A DNA stretch of 64,000 nucleotides, taken from NCBI GenBank assembly GCA_036702865.1, contig DATNQD010000071.1, positions 1 through 64,000 of the forward strand, given 5' to 3'. The stretch is from Trichocoleus sp. (GTDB lineage: Bacteria > Cyanobacteriota > Cyanobacteriia > Elainellales > Elainellaceae). This document shows, in pieces, positions 56,743 to 64,000 of this stretch. Made by a program: the position numbers and the translations under genes. Each line of letters begins with the position of its first letter. Position 1 is the first letter of the stretch. The notes below the pieces were generated by a model, which saw nothing but the letters and a program-made list of their open reading frames with translations, had not been told where the DNA came from and ran no database searches.

Positions 56743-57087
56743 CTATCGTCGCAAAGCATCCAGATTGAGAGCCAGCTTGTTGCCCAGCCAAAGCGCATGA
56801 TCGGTATGGTCTGCTAAATCATCACCTGTTTCAGCATGAACCAGAATATCCAGTCCCGATCGGTTGAGCATCAGCCAGGGCACAATCTGAGCAAACTGAT
56901 CTGGAGCAAAGGCAACCTGATACATCGACTGTGGATGAGGTCCGATCGGTTGATCGTGCCAGCGTCCCAGTTGCACCACGAATTGGTTGCCCAGTGCTTC
57001 GCGGATTTGGGCGGCAGTGGTTCGGCTCTCAGGCTGGTAATAAATATGGGCGTGAAATCCCTGAATTGCGATCGCATGATCTTGCAT
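56743..57087 (-). CDS. DOPA 4,5-dioxygenase-like protein
   Basis: 114 residues from ATG 57087. Core: GFHAHIYYQPESRTTAAQIREAL, then LGRWHDQPIGPHPQSMYQVAF and LDILVHAETGDDLADHTDHALWLG. The His residues in HAHIYY, RWHDQPIGPH, and VHAETGDDLADHTDH are those of the DOPA-dioxygenase-like family (PF08883). Substrate in cyanobacteria is unknown. It begins 8 bp after the M56 protease stop on the same strand, so it is likely in that operon. Confidence 0.78.
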   Translation of the reverse strand: MQDHAIAIQGFHAHIYYQPESRTTAAQIREALGNQFVVQLGRWHDQPIGPHPQSMYQVAFAPDQFAQIVPWLMLNRSGLDILVHAETGDDLADHTDHALWLGNKLALNLDALRR

Positions 57088-57095
57088 CGTCTGAA

Positions 57096-57941
57096 TTATC
57101 CATGAAACGGAACAGTCAGGAGCGGCAGCAACACTAAGCCCAGCCAAAGCCATGATCGCGGTTTTTCTTCATAGTCGGGAGCATGATCTAACAAAGCTTC
57201 GATCCGTTCTTCCAATCGACTCAAAGCAAGATCAGCATTAAACGCAGCACAAACCGAGGGAGACATTGTAGAAGTGGACTGAACGATCAGCAGCAGTGCT
57301 TCAGCAATCAGCAGGGCATCTACCCGTTGAGCCGCCCAGCGATCGGCGCGGAGTTCTCGCAGCAGTAAGAGTTCTTGCCAGAGCGTTTCTGTATGAGGCA
57401 GCCAGAGGGTAATTTGCCGCAGCCAGCCCAGCCAGAAAAACCAGAAGGTGTCGTGATAGTGAGCATGTGCCTGTTCGTGCGTTAGAACTGCCTGGAGGTG
57501 TTCTGGAGTGAGGGTTGCGAGTAAGCCACGACTGACAACCAGTTCAGATCGCCAAAATCCAACTTGTGCGGCAAACAGGGCAGGCGTTTCTAAAATCCGT
57601 CCGTTCGTCTTTGTGGGTTCCAGATCGAGCAGTTCCAGCGGATAAGTACGAACCTGCTGCAACGATCGCCATCCGCCCCAAACAAGCCGTAAAAGCTCCA
57701 CTGCGGCAAAACTCAAAAAGCTGCCTGCCAGCAAATCGCCTAACCAACCTGCGGAGATGCCCATCATGGCACCATCCATGCCCATCCATAGAACCGCGAG
57801 TGAAGTGGTGAGCAGCAGCAGCGGCGGCAGCAGAAAGGCTCCAAGGGCAGCATAGCCCTGACAGGTTTGGGCTGATTTGACTTTTAAAAGCCGCACTACC
57901 CAGGCAATGATGACAGCAAAACCCATTAACACGGCGTGCAT
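57096..57941 (-). CDS. M56-family membrane metalloprotease (BlaR1/PetP-like)
   Basis: 281 residues. N-terminal helices (about 3-20, 30-52, 62-82), then the zinc motif HEQAH (155-159) in VLTHEQAHAHYHDTFW and a downstream Glu in ELRADRWAAQRVDALLIAE. A last helix sits at the C-terminus (about 263-278). No extracellular sensor domain of BlaR1 type. In Synechocystis an M56 protease (PetP) cleaves the BlaI-type repressor PetR in response to copper. This gene overlaps the BlaI gene stop by one base (TAATG), the same arrangement. Target and signal here are inferred. Confidence 0.85.
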   Translation of the reverse strand: MHAVLMGFAVIIAWVVRLLKVKSAQTCQGYAALGAFLLPPLLLLTTSLAVLWMGMDGAMMGISAGWLGDLLAGSFLSFAAVELLRLVWGGWRSLQQVRTYPLELLDLEPTKTNGRILETPALFAAQVGFWRSELVVSRGLLATLTPEHLQAVLTHEQAHAHYHDTFWFFWLGWLRQITLWLPHTETLWQELLLLRELRADRWAAQRVDALLIAEALLLIVQSTSTMSPSVCAAFNADLALSRLEERIEALLDHAPDYEEKPRSWLWLGLVLLPLLTVPFHG

Positions 57942-58360
57942 TACTGTTCCTCCCTGGCTTGCCGAGCCGCCTTCAACCGTTGAGCAATGGCATCGAGCTT
58001 ATCAACGCTGGCGCAATCGAGTTCATCGGCAAAGGCAGCGACTACATCCGGATTGCCAACTGCCAAAAATCGCTGAAGCTGATCATGTGCCTGGAGCGCT
58101 TGAGCCTGACTGCGCGAAACAACCGGATACCACCGAAACGCCCGGTCTTGCCGATCGCAATCCAACCAACCTTTCTCAGTCAGACGCCGCAATATGGTTG
58201 TGACAGAAGCATAAGCCAACTCTCGATCGGGATCAGCCAGGATGCGATCGTGAATTTCCTTCACAGTTGCAGAACCCAGTTGCCAAAGGATTTCTAGAAT
58301 CTCTGTTTCTAGGGGTCCAAGGGATAAATGTTTAGGACGCGGTTGAGGCAAGGAGGACAT
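57941..58360 (-). CDS. BlaI/MecI/CopY-family repressor (PetR-like)
   Basis: 139 residues. Winged helix-turn-helix (about 13-75): LSLGPLETEILEILWQLGSATVKEIHDRI, then YASVTTILRRLTEKGWLDCDRQDRAFRWYP. A C-terminal dimerisation helix follows. Overlaps the M56 protease start by one base, a regulator-protease pair. By analogy with PetR it could repress copper- or electron-carrier genes; the operator is not established, but a hairpin palindrome lies upstream at 58493-58508. Confidence 0.85.
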   Translation of the reverse strand: MSSLPQPRPKHLSLGPLETEILEILWQLGSATVKEIHDRILADPDRELAYASVTTILRRLTEKGWLDCDRQDRAFRWYPVVSRSQAQALQAHDQLQRFLAVGNPDVVAAFADELDCASVDKLDAIAQRLKAARQAREEQ

Positions 58361-58492
58361 GGATGGCAGCTAAAAATTGAAAAGATTAGAACTGGAAAAA
58401 TCAGAACCTTGAAAATCGCTTTAAGCAATTAGCTTACCTTGCCACCCCAAAATTTGAACCGAAATCTGCCAGGATTCTTCTAAGTTTTACAG

Positions 58493-58508
58493 CCTGTCTT
58501 TTGACAGG
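58493..58508. promoter_or_regulatory. Palindrome upstream of the BlaI-type repressor
   Basis: CCTGTC-TTTT-GACAGG is a perfect 6-bp inverted repeat in the divergent 283-bp region between the repressor and the TPR gene. It could be a BlaI-type operator or a short hairpin. Confidence 0.35.
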
Positions 58509-58643
58509 AACCACAGCCATTCCGCAGGATAGAAGCGATCGGGCAATTCAGTCATTAACTCATCGAACGGATGACTTATCTATTTCATTTCTCAGGTTAA
58601 AGCAGTGGATTCAAACATAGGTCTTATCTTTAAGGGCTGACTC

Positions 58644-59567
58644 ATGAGACGTTTTCTCGTTTCTGGTGTAGTTTCTAGCATTTTGGCAGTCTTCATGTTC
58701 CTGTCGCTGATGCCCAGTGCTTTGGCAGATGCAAATCTAACCAACCCAGCAATCAGGGAACTGACTCAGCCAAATTGGCTGCGCTCCGGCATTACAGCCT
58801 ATGAGCAAGGCGACTATCAGACTGCAGTAGCCGCTTTTTCAGCAGCGATCGAGCAGGGAGAAACGATGGCAGTTGCCTACAGCGATCGATGCTTGGCGAA
58901 CCTGGCGCTGGGCAATCATGCAGCAGCACTTGCAGACTGTACACAAGCGCTAGAACGCAATCCGGATGATAGCGAAGCTTATCTCAATCGCGGTTTAGCC
59001 TCTTATCGATTGGGCAATTATGCGGCGGCAGTGTCAGACTATGCTCAGCTTCTGCAAATCAACCCGCTTGATTTTCGCGCCTACTACAATCGCGGTTTGG
59101 CTCTCACTGGCTTACAAAACTATCAAGCTGCCATCCTTGATTTTGAGCAAGCACTGCGGCAGGTTTCCCCATCTGACCCTGTGATCTCAGCCGAAATTCT
59201 GGTCGATCGCGGCTTAGCACAACTCCCAAACGACCCCCAACAGGCAATTGCAGACTTCACGACTGCCATTCAACTTAATCATGCAGGGATTCGGGCACTG
59301 TATAACCGGGGCTGTGCTCATCATCAGCAGCAGAATTTGATGGCGGCGATCGAGGATTTTAGTCAGGTGTTACAACTAGCTCCCGATTATGCAGAAGCGC
59401 TGCTCAGCCGAGGATGGATTCGATATCAGCAGGGTGAAACTGTGGCAGCAGTCAAAGATCTGCAGCAAGCAGCTGATTGTTTTTGTCATCAGGGCATGAT
59501 GGTCGCTTATCAAAAAACACTCAATTTACTGGGAAAAATTCGCTCTCCTCAAATTGCAGTGGGTTAG
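58644..59567 (+). CDS. Secreted or lumenal TPR-repeat protein
   Basis: 307 residues. Signal peptide (about 1-28, ending SALADA). Seven or so tetratricopeptide units of about 34 residues, recognisable by repeated A-Y/L-N-R-G (for example SEAYLNRGLASYRLGNYAAAVSDYAQLLQINPLDFRAYYNRG...) and spaced accordingly. Likely an exported scaffold for protein-protein contacts. Divergent from the BlaI/M56 pair; partner unknown. Confidence 0.83.
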   Translation: MRRFLVSGVVSSILAVFMFLSLMPSALADANLTNPAIRELTQPNWLRSGITAYEQGDYQTAVAAFSAAIEQGETMAVAYSDRCLANLALGNHAAALADCTQALERNPDDSEAYLNRGLASYRLGNYAAAVSDYAQLLQINPLDFRAYYNRGLALTGLQNYQAAILDFEQALRQVSPSDPVISAEILVDRGLAQLPNDPQQAIADFTTAIQLNHAGIRALYNRGCAHHQQQNLMAAIEDFSQVLQLAPDYAEALLSRGWIRYQQGETVAAVKDLQQAADCFCHQGMMVAYQKTLNLLGKIRSPQIAVG

Positions 59568-60123
59568 CAAAAACCGAAAAGTTCTCCCTGCTCTCGTTCC
59601 GGACTGCAGATCTCCTCACCTTCATTCCATGCTGCAGCGATCGTTTTGGCTCCCCCACTCCTGACGGCTTCTGTTAGCTTGGGAAGAGAGTTGCAAATTG
59701 GACATTGCTCAGATAGTCATACCAAAACTCAAGCAATGCCGCGAACCAATTTTCAATCTGCGCCAGAAGCGATCGGGCAATCCAGTCCCCCAAACACCAG
59801 ACATGCTCATCTTGATGTAGACGGCAAGCAGGTAAGTAGGTGGGTCAGATTAAATATAAGATCCCCTCGCTTAAAAGCCTTACCCATCCCTACCCCCATT
59901 CTGAAAAGTATCCTCAGTTTAATTACACCCACCTACTTAACACATCTCTATGAAGACTGGTACTACTTAAGTGAGTTGTCGCCCAAACACCATGAAGTTA
60001 GGGTTGGTCTGAGTGTCACCGAGCATCAAGAACTTGTTTATCAGGGACAGCCAGTCGTTGATACTGAAGTGATTGATCTGCCCTCCGTAAGAACCGTCTC
60101 CTTTATCGAACCAACCGTTCACA
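59568..60123. other. Intergenic region with a palindromic repeat
   Basis: 556 bp. Holds the MITE-like element at 59833-59939. A plus-strand open frame at 59646-60149 runs through that element and has no recognised domain; its downstream end overlaps the next gene, so it is not called. Confidence 0.4.
59833..59939. mobile_element. 107-bp MITE-like palindromic element
   Basis: Perfect 13-bp terminal inverted repeats TAAGTAGGTGGGT (59833-59845) and ACCCACCTACTTA (59927-59939). Similarity continues inward (GGGT-NN-(A/G)ATTAAA on both arms). It has the size and form of a miniature inverted-repeat element. No clear target-site duplication, and only one copy was seen in this window. Confidence 0.6.
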
Positions 60124-61353
60124 ATGCTCGATTTTTTGCTCCTCCTTAGCCTGGGTTTTTTGGGCAGCTTTGGTCACTGCGCTGGCATGTGTGGTCCGAT
60201 CGCCGTGGCATTCTCGCTTTCCAATCAGTCTGATCCTTCGCCGTCTCGCTGGGAACAGGTGCGCTTTCATCTGTTGCTCAATCTAGGGCGCATTCTCAGC
60301 TATGTCTTCATTGGTGCAGCGATCGGGGCAGTGGGGTCTGTGCTGATTGCAGGCGGACAAATGGCGGGTATCGGAAGTTTGCTGCGGCGAATCATGGCAC
60401 TGCTAACAGGAGCAATGCTGATCTGGTTTGGGTTAAGCCAGGTTGCTCCCCGCCTCGTTCCTCATGTGCCGCTGCTGCATCCGCTCCTTCAGGGCAAACT
60501 GCACGATCGGCTGAGTCGGAGCATGGTCAACCTGTCGATGGATTCGCAATGGTGGACTCCCTTTTTGCTGGGGACGGTTTGGGGTCTAATTCCCTGTGGC
60601 TTTCTATATGCTGCCCAGATTAAAGCAGCGGAAACGGGAAATCTTGGGCAGGGCATGATGACATTGCTGGCGTTTGGTTTAGGCACAGTGCCGATGATGC
60701 TGGGAGTGGGCGTTTCTGCTAGTTGGATCAGTGCCGATCGCCGCAGTCAGCTATTTCGTCTGGGCGGATGGATTACGCTGACGATCGGAATTCTCACCCT
60801 GGCACGAACTGGCGAGACGATGAGCGATTTTACTGGGTATGGATCGCTAATTTGTTTAGTCCTGGCGTTGATTGCGCGTCCCCTCAGCCGAGTCTGGTCT
60901 GCTTTGTTGCGCTATCGGCGGGTTTTGGGCGTTGGAGCCTTTTTGCTGGCGCTGGCGCATACACTCCACATGATCGATCACAGTTGGGAATGGAACTTTG
61001 AGGCACTTGCCTTCATGCCTGTTCAGTATCAGTGGGGCATTGGAGCAGGGGGGATAGCATTGTTGGGGATGCTGCCCGCAGCGCTGACGAGCTTCGATCG
61101 TGCTCAAAAAATCTTGGGCTCGCTGTGGCGATCGATTCATCTGCTAACGGTTCCGGCTTTGCTGCTGGCGGCAGTTCACTGTATTCTGGTAAGTCCCCAG
61201 TTTTTAGGCGCATCTGAAATGAGTTCCTGGAACTGGGTTTGGGTTGCGGGGTTAGGGGCGATCGTGCTCGGCGTTTTGCTGCTGCGCTGTCGCTGGGTTT
61301 GGTCAATGTTCGCGTTAGAGAGGTTTTATGTTCCACCCACACAAGCTAAATAG
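60124..61353 (+). CDS. SafE/UreH-like membrane protein fused to a possible haem-binding domain
   Basis: 409 residues, about ten helices. The N-terminal half (about 1-205) has GHCAGMCGPIAVAFS near the start and GLIPCGFLYAAQ in the middle, hallmarks of the sulfite-exporter/UreH-like (COG2836) membrane family, whose members often accompany copper and cytochrome-oxidase genes. The C-terminal half (about 260-400) has several helices with His residues (ALAHTLHMIDHSW, RSIHLL, AAVHCILV) like ferric-reductase or b-type cytochrome domains. The next gene overlaps by 26 bp. Possibly involved in copper or haem handling; inferred. Confidence 0.7.
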   Translation: MLDFLLLLSLGFLGSFGHCAGMCGPIAVAFSLSNQSDPSPSRWEQVRFHLLLNLGRILSYVFIGAAIGAVGSVLIAGGQMAGIGSLLRRIMALLTGAMLIWFGLSQVAPRLVPHVPLLHPLLQGKLHDRLSRSMVNLSMDSQWWTPFLLGTVWGLIPCGFLYAAQIKAAETGNLGQGMMTLLAFGLGTVPMMLGVGVSASWISADRRSQLFRLGGWITLTIGILTLARTGETMSDFTGYGSLICLVLALIARPLSRVWSALLRYRRVLGVGAFLLALAHTLHMIDHSWEWNFEALAFMPVQYQWGIGAGGIALLGMLPAALTSFDRAQKILGSLWRSIHLLTVPALLLAAVHCILVSPQFLGASEMSSWNWVWVAGLGAIVLGVLLLRCRWVWSMFALERFYVPPTQAK

Positions 61354-61801
61354 TTTACTCAAGTGGATTTTGGGTGCTTCGATCGCGCTTTCTCCGGTGC
61401 TGATCTGGAAAGCGATCGAACCGCAACGAACCGACGCTCATGAAGTCGAGGTTTCTGGAGATGTGGGTGCAACAATGCACATTGAGCCAAACGACAATCC
61501 TAGAGCAGGGCGATCGAACCTGGTTTGGTTTGCGGTGATGAAAAAAGGTGGACAGCCCGTTTCGCTTTCAAGCTGTAATTGTTCCCTGGCAGTCTACAGC
61601 CAACCCCGCAGGCAAAACGACACACCCATTCAACAACCTGCACTTCAGGCGACTACGGCTCAAGGCAGACAGAATGTCCCCAGCGCCAATGTGACGTTTC
61701 CCCGAGCTGGAGCTTATGAGCTGGTGCTACGCGGTAGCCCTAAGACCGCAGGCGCATTCTCACCGTTTGAATTACGTTTTGCGGTGACTGTTGCTCAGTA
61801 G
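61328..61801 (+). CDS. Exported Ig-like protein, coupled to the SafE-like gene
   Basis: 157 residues with AGAGAGG before the ATG. N-terminal membrane anchor or signal (about 13-31). The mature part is beta-rich (VEVSGDVGATMHIEPNDNPRAGRSNLVWFAVMKKGGQPV) with a C-x-C (SSCNCSLAVY). The end is ANVTFPRAGAYELVLRGS, giving an Ig-like fold recalling CopC/YtkA-type periplasmic proteins. The CxC could bind copper. Overlap with the upstream membrane gene implies they work together. Function inferred. Confidence 0.65.
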   Translation: MFHPHKLNSLLKWILGASIALSPVLIWKAIEPQRTDAHEVEVSGDVGATMHIEPNDNPRAGRSNLVWFAVMKKGGQPVSLSSCNCSLAVYSQPRRQNDTPIQQPALQATTAQGRQNVPSANVTFPRAGAYELVLRGSPKTAGAFSPFELRFAVTVAQ

Positions 61802-61841
61802 ATAATCCCCACTAGACAGTAGACGAATAGACACCAGTCCT

Positions 61842-62324
61842 TTAACGCAACTGCCCAGTCGCCCAAGGATTGGTCTGAGCTGGAGCCGTTTGCTGAATTG
61901 CTGCCGCTTCTACACTGGAATAGCTGCTGATATGGACAAAGCTGGGCGTGAAGAGAAACACATGGCTGCTAAGCTGGCGCTGGTGTCCATCGATCGCAAA
62001 TGCCCCACCCGACAAATAATCGGCGCAGCGTTGAGCCTGGATTGCATCCAATAAGCTGAGATTGAGCACAACTGATTTTCGTTCGCGCAGTGCCGTTACT
62101 GCCTGAGCCACATCATCAAACGATTTGGGCTGCATCAGCACCATTTCCATCATCGCTCCCGGTAAGCCCACCACCTTGCTGTGAGGCGATCGGCGCACCA
62201 GCGGCACAGGTTCAGTCGCGCCCTCTATCAGGAGGACTTCACTCACTTCCTCGTCATAGCCGTCATACTCTTCGTAGACGTCACTAAATCCGAGTGTCTC
62301 CCGTAGCCGTTGAAAGAGATTCAT
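61842..62324 (-). CDS. sepF: Cell-division protein SepF
   Basis: 160 residues. N-terminal membrane-binding amphipathic helix (MNLFQRLRETLGF), an acidic linker, and the SepF core (about 55-140): VVLNLSLLDAIQAQRCADYLSGGAFAIDGHQRQLSSHVFLFTPSFVHI. SepF (Cdv2 in cyanobacteria) tethers and bundles FtsZ at the division site. Complete. Confidence 0.93.
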   Translation of the reverse strand: MNLFQRLRETLGFSDVYEEYDGYDEEVSEVLLIEGATEPVPLVRRSPHSKVVGLPGAMMEMVLMQPKSFDDVAQAVTALRERKSVVLNLSLLDAIQAQRCADYLSGGAFAIDGHQRQLSSHVFLFTPSFVHISSYSSVEAAAIQQTAPAQTNPWATGQLR

Positions 62325-62594
62325 GGCGGGGCATCCTTAGACCAGATCATTTGTTCTTATTTTAGTGCCACTTGGAAACCAGGGGTAGAGATGGAGAGTT
62401 AGAGCCAGGGATTAGAGCCTAGATCAAGTATTTTTCTCCGGTTTGACCCGATCGAAGTTTTCCAGGCTCAGATTTTCCAGACTGACTATCCGGACAATAG
62501 ATTGGCTAGATTTTAGCGAATAATTGCTCTACTGCATCATTTTCCTTGACGAAGATCTGAGAAATTCGGATCATGGCAGGCTGACCAAATTCCA
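62325..62594. other. Gap upstream of sepF
   Basis: 270 bp between sepF and the 3' end of the treY-like gene, both on the minus strand; no gene or clear terminator seen. Confidence 0.35.
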
Positions 62595-64000
62595 TCATTC
62601 CTGCGGTTGGCTCACCAGCAGTGCGACTGGGAAATGCTTCAAAATCTCCTTGACCCAAAGCGTATCTTCCCCCTGAATCTCCTGACCTGTAATGGCATCA
62701 CGCCAAACGAGAGAAGAACCGGGCGGTTGCAGCAGGCGAGTTTCATGCCAGACCTGTTCGCCCATCGGATACTCTCCTTCCTTCACCAACGGAGTCAGCA
62801 GACGCGGCACAATCACGATCGCCTTGGTTCCGCCCAACTCCCGACTGAAAGCCACAATGTGAGACTTCAAACTGCCCACGATCGTTAGCTTTTCATAGGT
62901 GCCACGCTGAAACAATTCGGCATAAGCGTGACGGGCTTGCAGAGCTTGGTAGATCAAGAAAAGCTTAACTCTGCCATCTTCTGGGCTTTTCAGCAATTGG
63001 GGGATGAGGCTCAGTGGGTCAGAAACAGACTGAATCTCTTTGAGGTAACCAATCCGCTTTTCATAATCGATATCGCGACGGTTGTCCGGATCAACCAGGC
63101 TCAAATCCCAAAGTTCAGAGCCTTGATAGAAGTCTGGTACACCAGGAGCAGTAATCTTGAGCAGCGTTTGAGAAAGCGAATTGCAAACCCCGTAGTGCTG
63201 AATTTTGTGCTGGAAGGGGCGAAACTCTTGCAGGAAGAGATTATCGTCGGTGTTTTTCAGAATCCGATCGACAAATTGCACGTAGGCATTCTCGTAAGCC
63301 GCATCTGGACGCTGCCAGGAAGAATGTACTTTTGATTCACGGCAGGCTTTAATCACGTATTCCTTGACGCGATCGATAAACTTGTCATATTCAGTTGCAT
63401 CAAATGGATAAGCACCCAGCAAAGTTTGATACAGGAAATATTCATCGTTGCGAGCTGGGGCATCCAAACCGTGCAACGTATCTTTGAGTGGGGCGTTGAT
63501 GGCGTGCCAGTTTTTGATCTGGTGTTCCCACTCCTGCGGGATTTCCGAGAGGGTATTGATCCGCGCCCGGACATCTTCGCCGCGCTTGGTGTCATGGGTT
63601 GCTGTTGCGCTCATGGCATGAGGCCACTGTGAGGAGCGGTTTTGGTTATAAGTGTGAAAATCTTCAATTGAGATGCCAAAGCGCCCCGGTTGAGAACCCA
63701 CTTCGTTTAAAGAAATGAGGCGATTGTAGACATACATCACCGTATCTTCAACACCTTTCGCCATCAACGGCCCCGTAAACTGCTGCATTCTCATAATGAA
63801 GTAGATCCAGAGATCTTTGTCTTCCTGAGAGAGGCGCTCATCAAAATCGAGCAGCAGGAACTTTTCAATAAACGACAGTTCGTTGATGAAGTTTGGAATG
63901 TTCTCTTTTGCTTTCTCAATCACTTGCCGCAGACATTCCTGATCGGCTTTACTAAACCCTTCTGAGGTGACGTAAGTCCGGTAGATTGGGAACATCGCCA
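62595..64000 (-). CDS. treY: Maltooligosyltrehalose synthase, C-terminal part (cut by the window edge)
   Basis: The frame runs from the stop at 62595-62597 to the right edge; about 466 codons are present and the N-terminal barrel start lies outside. GH13 and TreY-specific features: FTGPLMAKGVEDTVMYVYNRLISLNEVGSQP, ATATHDTKRGEDVRARI, ITAPGVPDFYQGSELWDLSLVDPDNRR. TreY rearranges the end of maltodextrins to a trehalose unit, released by TreZ. This supports a trehalose pathway for desiccation or salt tolerance; treZ is not in view. Confidence 0.92.
   Translation of the reverse strand, partial: AMFPIYRTYVTSEGFSKADQECLRQVIEKAKENIPNFINELSFIEKFLLLDFDERLSQEDKDLWIYFIMRMQQFTGPLMAKGVEDTVMYVYNRLISLNEVGSQPGRFGISIEDFHTYNQNRSSQWPHAMSATATHDTKRGEDVRARINTLSEIPQEWEHQIKNWHAINAPLKDTLHGLDAPARNDEYFLYQTLLGAYPFDATEYDKFIDRVKEYVIKACRESKVHSSWQRPDAAYENAYVQFVDRILKNTDDNLFLQEFRPFQHKIQHYGVCNSLSQTLLKITAPGVPDFYQGSELWDLSLVDPDNRRDIDYEKRIGYLKEIQSVSDPLSLIPQLLKSPEDGRVKLFLIYQALQARHAYAELFQRGTYEKLTIVGSLKSHIVAFSRELGGTKAIVIVPRLLTPLVKEGEYPMGEQVWHETRLLQPPGSSLVWRDAITGQEIQGEDTLWVKEILKHFPVALLVSQPQE

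Noticed and set aside
59646-60149. 167-residue frame crossing the palindromic element
   Set aside because: About 36 codons derive from the repeat, no domain is recognisable and the end overlaps the next gene.

Overview
The window looks like chromosomal DNA of a cyanobacterium. Evidence: many HIP1-type GCGATCGC sites; NdhD, PixG-H-I-J-L phototaxis genes with bilin-binding GAF domains, an rbp-rpsU pair, a histidine-box acyl-lipid desaturase, SepF, and a BlaI/M56 pair of the PetR/PetP kind. I cannot fix genus or order; the gene mix would suit a filamentous Leptolyngbya-like lineage. No rRNA, tRNA, CRISPR array or intact insertion sequence was seen.

Layout. 0-5.4 kb: a phosphorus-scavenging locus, in which a 2H-phosphoesterase-like gene and a PhnZ-type oxygenase converge on phnC-phnD-phnE and a PhnF-like GntR/UTRA regulator. 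5.6-15.3 kb: a five-gene phototaxis operon in the order pixG-H-I-J-L (minus strand); its receptor carries four tandem cyanobacteriochrome-type GAF domains. 15.8-18.1 kb: a small membrane protein, a Gfo/Idh/MocA oxidoreductase and a DUF2945 protein. 18.1-22.4 kb: a decaying island, with intact alpha/beta hydrolase, small ORFs and gluconokinase mixed with relics of four genes (DUF3140-like, SDR, pyruvate-oxidase-like, glutathione-reductase-like). 22.4-24.3 kb: a TipA-like MerR regulator with its own MerR-type promoter, and an AhpC/TSA-like protein. 25-27.5 kb: a hexapeptide acetyltransferase and a GT4 glycosyltransferase in gene-poor DNA.

28.4-30 kb: an SSS-family symporter behind a clear TPP riboswitch, suggesting uptake of thiamin or a precursor. 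30-35.9 kb: PhyH-family dioxygenase, group 2 sigma factor, a stress-type membrane protein, a 32-residue membrane peptide with a possibly structured leader, isochorismatase-like hydrolase and intracellular alpha-amylase. 36.4-42.8 kb: DesD-like desaturase, a broken extracellular beta-propeller protein, and a gamma-glutamyltransferase-family enzyme. 43.6-46.9 kb: rbp-rpsU, a 2OG-Fe(II) oxygenase, a RluA-family protein lacking the catalytic Asp, and a Mo-nitrogenase C-terminus-type protein. 48-52 kb: ndhD and a type IA topoisomerase.

52.2-61.8 kb holds genes likely linked to copper: a CopA-type ATPase behind a MerR/CueR-style promoter, a BlaI repressor with an M56 protease, and a SafE-like membrane protein fused to a possible haem domain and overlapping a secreted Cys-containing protein. 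A 107-bp palindromic MITE-like repeat lies between. sepF and the 3' part of treY close the window.

Most functional names come from motif recognition and gene order read by eye; no alignment or database search was possible.
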